Part shown: piece after piece, positions 63,481 to 64,000 of the stretch
Position numbering within the stretch: position 1 is the stretch's first letter
Layout: each line of letters opens with the position of its first letter
Source: Anaerolineae bacterium
Lineage (GTDB): Bacteria > Chloroflexota > Anaerolineae > Aggregatilineales > Phototrophicaceae
Direction of reading: 5' to 3'
DNA: 64,000 bases
Assembly (NCBI GenBank): GCA_025055175.1
Contig: JANWYT010000001.1
Coordinates: 1-64,000, forward strand
Made by a program: the position numbers and the translations under genes
The notes under the pieces: generated by a model
The model's database searches: none
Seen by the model: only the letters and a program-made list of their open reading frames with translations
Told to the model about the DNA's origin: nothing

Positions 63481-64000
63481 TTAGAGGGGCTTGCGTGCGG
63501 TTACACGAGCGCTGTAGATGCGCGGCATATTAGGTTGGCGAGTGATGATCCCGTCGGCGTCCACCTTGTCGACGATCTGAACATCGATGAAGCCGGCTGC
63601 CGTAATCAAGGCCAGATAGTCCTGCGCGTCCAGCGCACCCGTCGCACATACGGCCCACTGATTCAGGTCGGCGCGCTGCTCTAGTGTGAAGTGGCCTTCA
63701 GTTACAATGTCGCTGATGCTGATCCTTCCGCCGGGCTTGAGGACGCGGAAGGCTTCGGCGAAGACTGCCGCCTTGTCGGGCGATAGGTTGATGACGCAGT
63801 TGGACATAATCACATCTACGCTGTCGCTATCGATGGGCATAGCTTCAATCTGGCCCTGACGAAATTCGACGTTCTCTACCCCAAGCTGAGCCTTGTTGGT
63901 GTTGGCGCGTTCCAGCATAGCAGGCGTCATGTCCAGACCAATCACGTAGCCTGTTGGGCCAACCTGGCGCGCGGCCAAGAAGCAGTCAATACCACCGCCG
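63481..64000 (-). CDS. arsM: Arsenite methyltransferase, N-terminus cut by window edge
   Basis: This C-terminal part of a SAM methyltransferase runs open to the right edge, reading [72 protein letters not shown] and [20 protein letters not shown]. The Cys in [11 protein letters not shown] and in CATGAL, and the upstream GGIDCFLA, match the three arsenic-binding cysteines of ArsM enzymes, which methylate arsenite to less toxic or volatile forms. The first residues and the start lie beyond the window. It is convergent with the alpha-glucoside operon and unrelated to it in function. Confidence 0.9.
   Translation of the reverse strand, partial: GGGIDCFLAARQVGPTGYVIGLDMTPAMLERANTNKAQLGVENVEFRQGQIEAMPIDSDSVDVIMSNCVINLSPDKAAVFAEAFRVLKPGGRISISDIVTEGHFTLEQRADLNQWAVCATGALDAQDYLALITAAGFIDVQIVDKVDADGIITRQPNMPRIYSARVTARKPL

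Overview
This 64 kb window comes from a bacterial chromosome with moderately high GC. It is rich in carbohydrate uptake and carbohydrate-active genes, with no rRNA, tRNA, CRISPR array or prophage. The family mix suggests a Chloroflexota (Anaerolineae-like) heterotroph: CUT1 and CUT2 sugar transporters with LacI regulators, CARDB surface proteins, a short-form phosphatidylserine decarboxylase, a SpoIIAA/STAS-like small protein and amylosucrase. That assignment is inference; no marker gene here fixes the taxon.

Layout. (1) 1-11.6 kb, minus strand: a pentose locus with a LacI regulator, rbsK, rbsD, a permease, a double-length ribose-binding protein, rbsA, a second permease, xylA, xylB and a xylose-binding protein cut by the window edge. 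(2) 11.7-15.3 kb, minus: a small unknown gene, a SAM methyltransferase, pssA, psd and a tyrosine recombinase. (3) 15.4-18.8 kb, plus: a secreted pullulanase. (4) 18.9-24.6 kb: a STAS-like gene, a tiny hydrophobic ORF with a terminator, and hypC-hypF-hypD-hypE for NiFe-hydrogenase maturation. (5) 24.8-27.2 kb: two coupled secreted proteins of unknown function, the second with an acidic repeat tail, then a small frameshifted gene. (6) 27.2-41.5 kb: phnX and a sugar-nucleotide epimerase (plus strand), facing a galactoside locus (minus strand) with LacI, a binding protein, two unusually long permeases, GH2, GH36, galT and galK. (7) 41.7-47.3 kb: an unknown gene and a translationally coupled set of Yip1 protein, ABC ATPase, CARDB surface protein and MacB/FtsX-like permease. 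(8) 47.5-57 kb, plus: a glycan locus with four enzymes toward UDP-ManNAc(3NAc)A, an SDR, a GT2, a broken methyltransferase and two tandem GT-C-like membrane proteins. (9) 57-57.5 kb: decayed coding remnants. (10) 57.6-63.4 kb, plus: intracellular amylosucrase and an alpha-glucoside importer (aglE, aglF, aglG). (11) The 3' part of arsM (minus) at the right edge.

How it works together. Xylose and ribose enter by CUT2 transporters and are converted by XylA/XylB and RbsD/RbsK. Galactosides enter by a CUT1 transporter, are split inside the cell by GH2 and GH36, and galactose runs through the Leloir pathway. Sucrose or another alpha-glucoside probably enters by AglEFG, and amylosucrase could turn it into glucan plus fructose. 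Neither CUT1 importer has its own ATPase here, so a shared one elsewhere is likely. The most unusual points are the fused tandem ribose-binding protein, a stem-loop after each of the three complete binding-protein genes, the Yip1/ABC/CARDB operon, the mosaic tandem GT-C genes and several recently broken genes.
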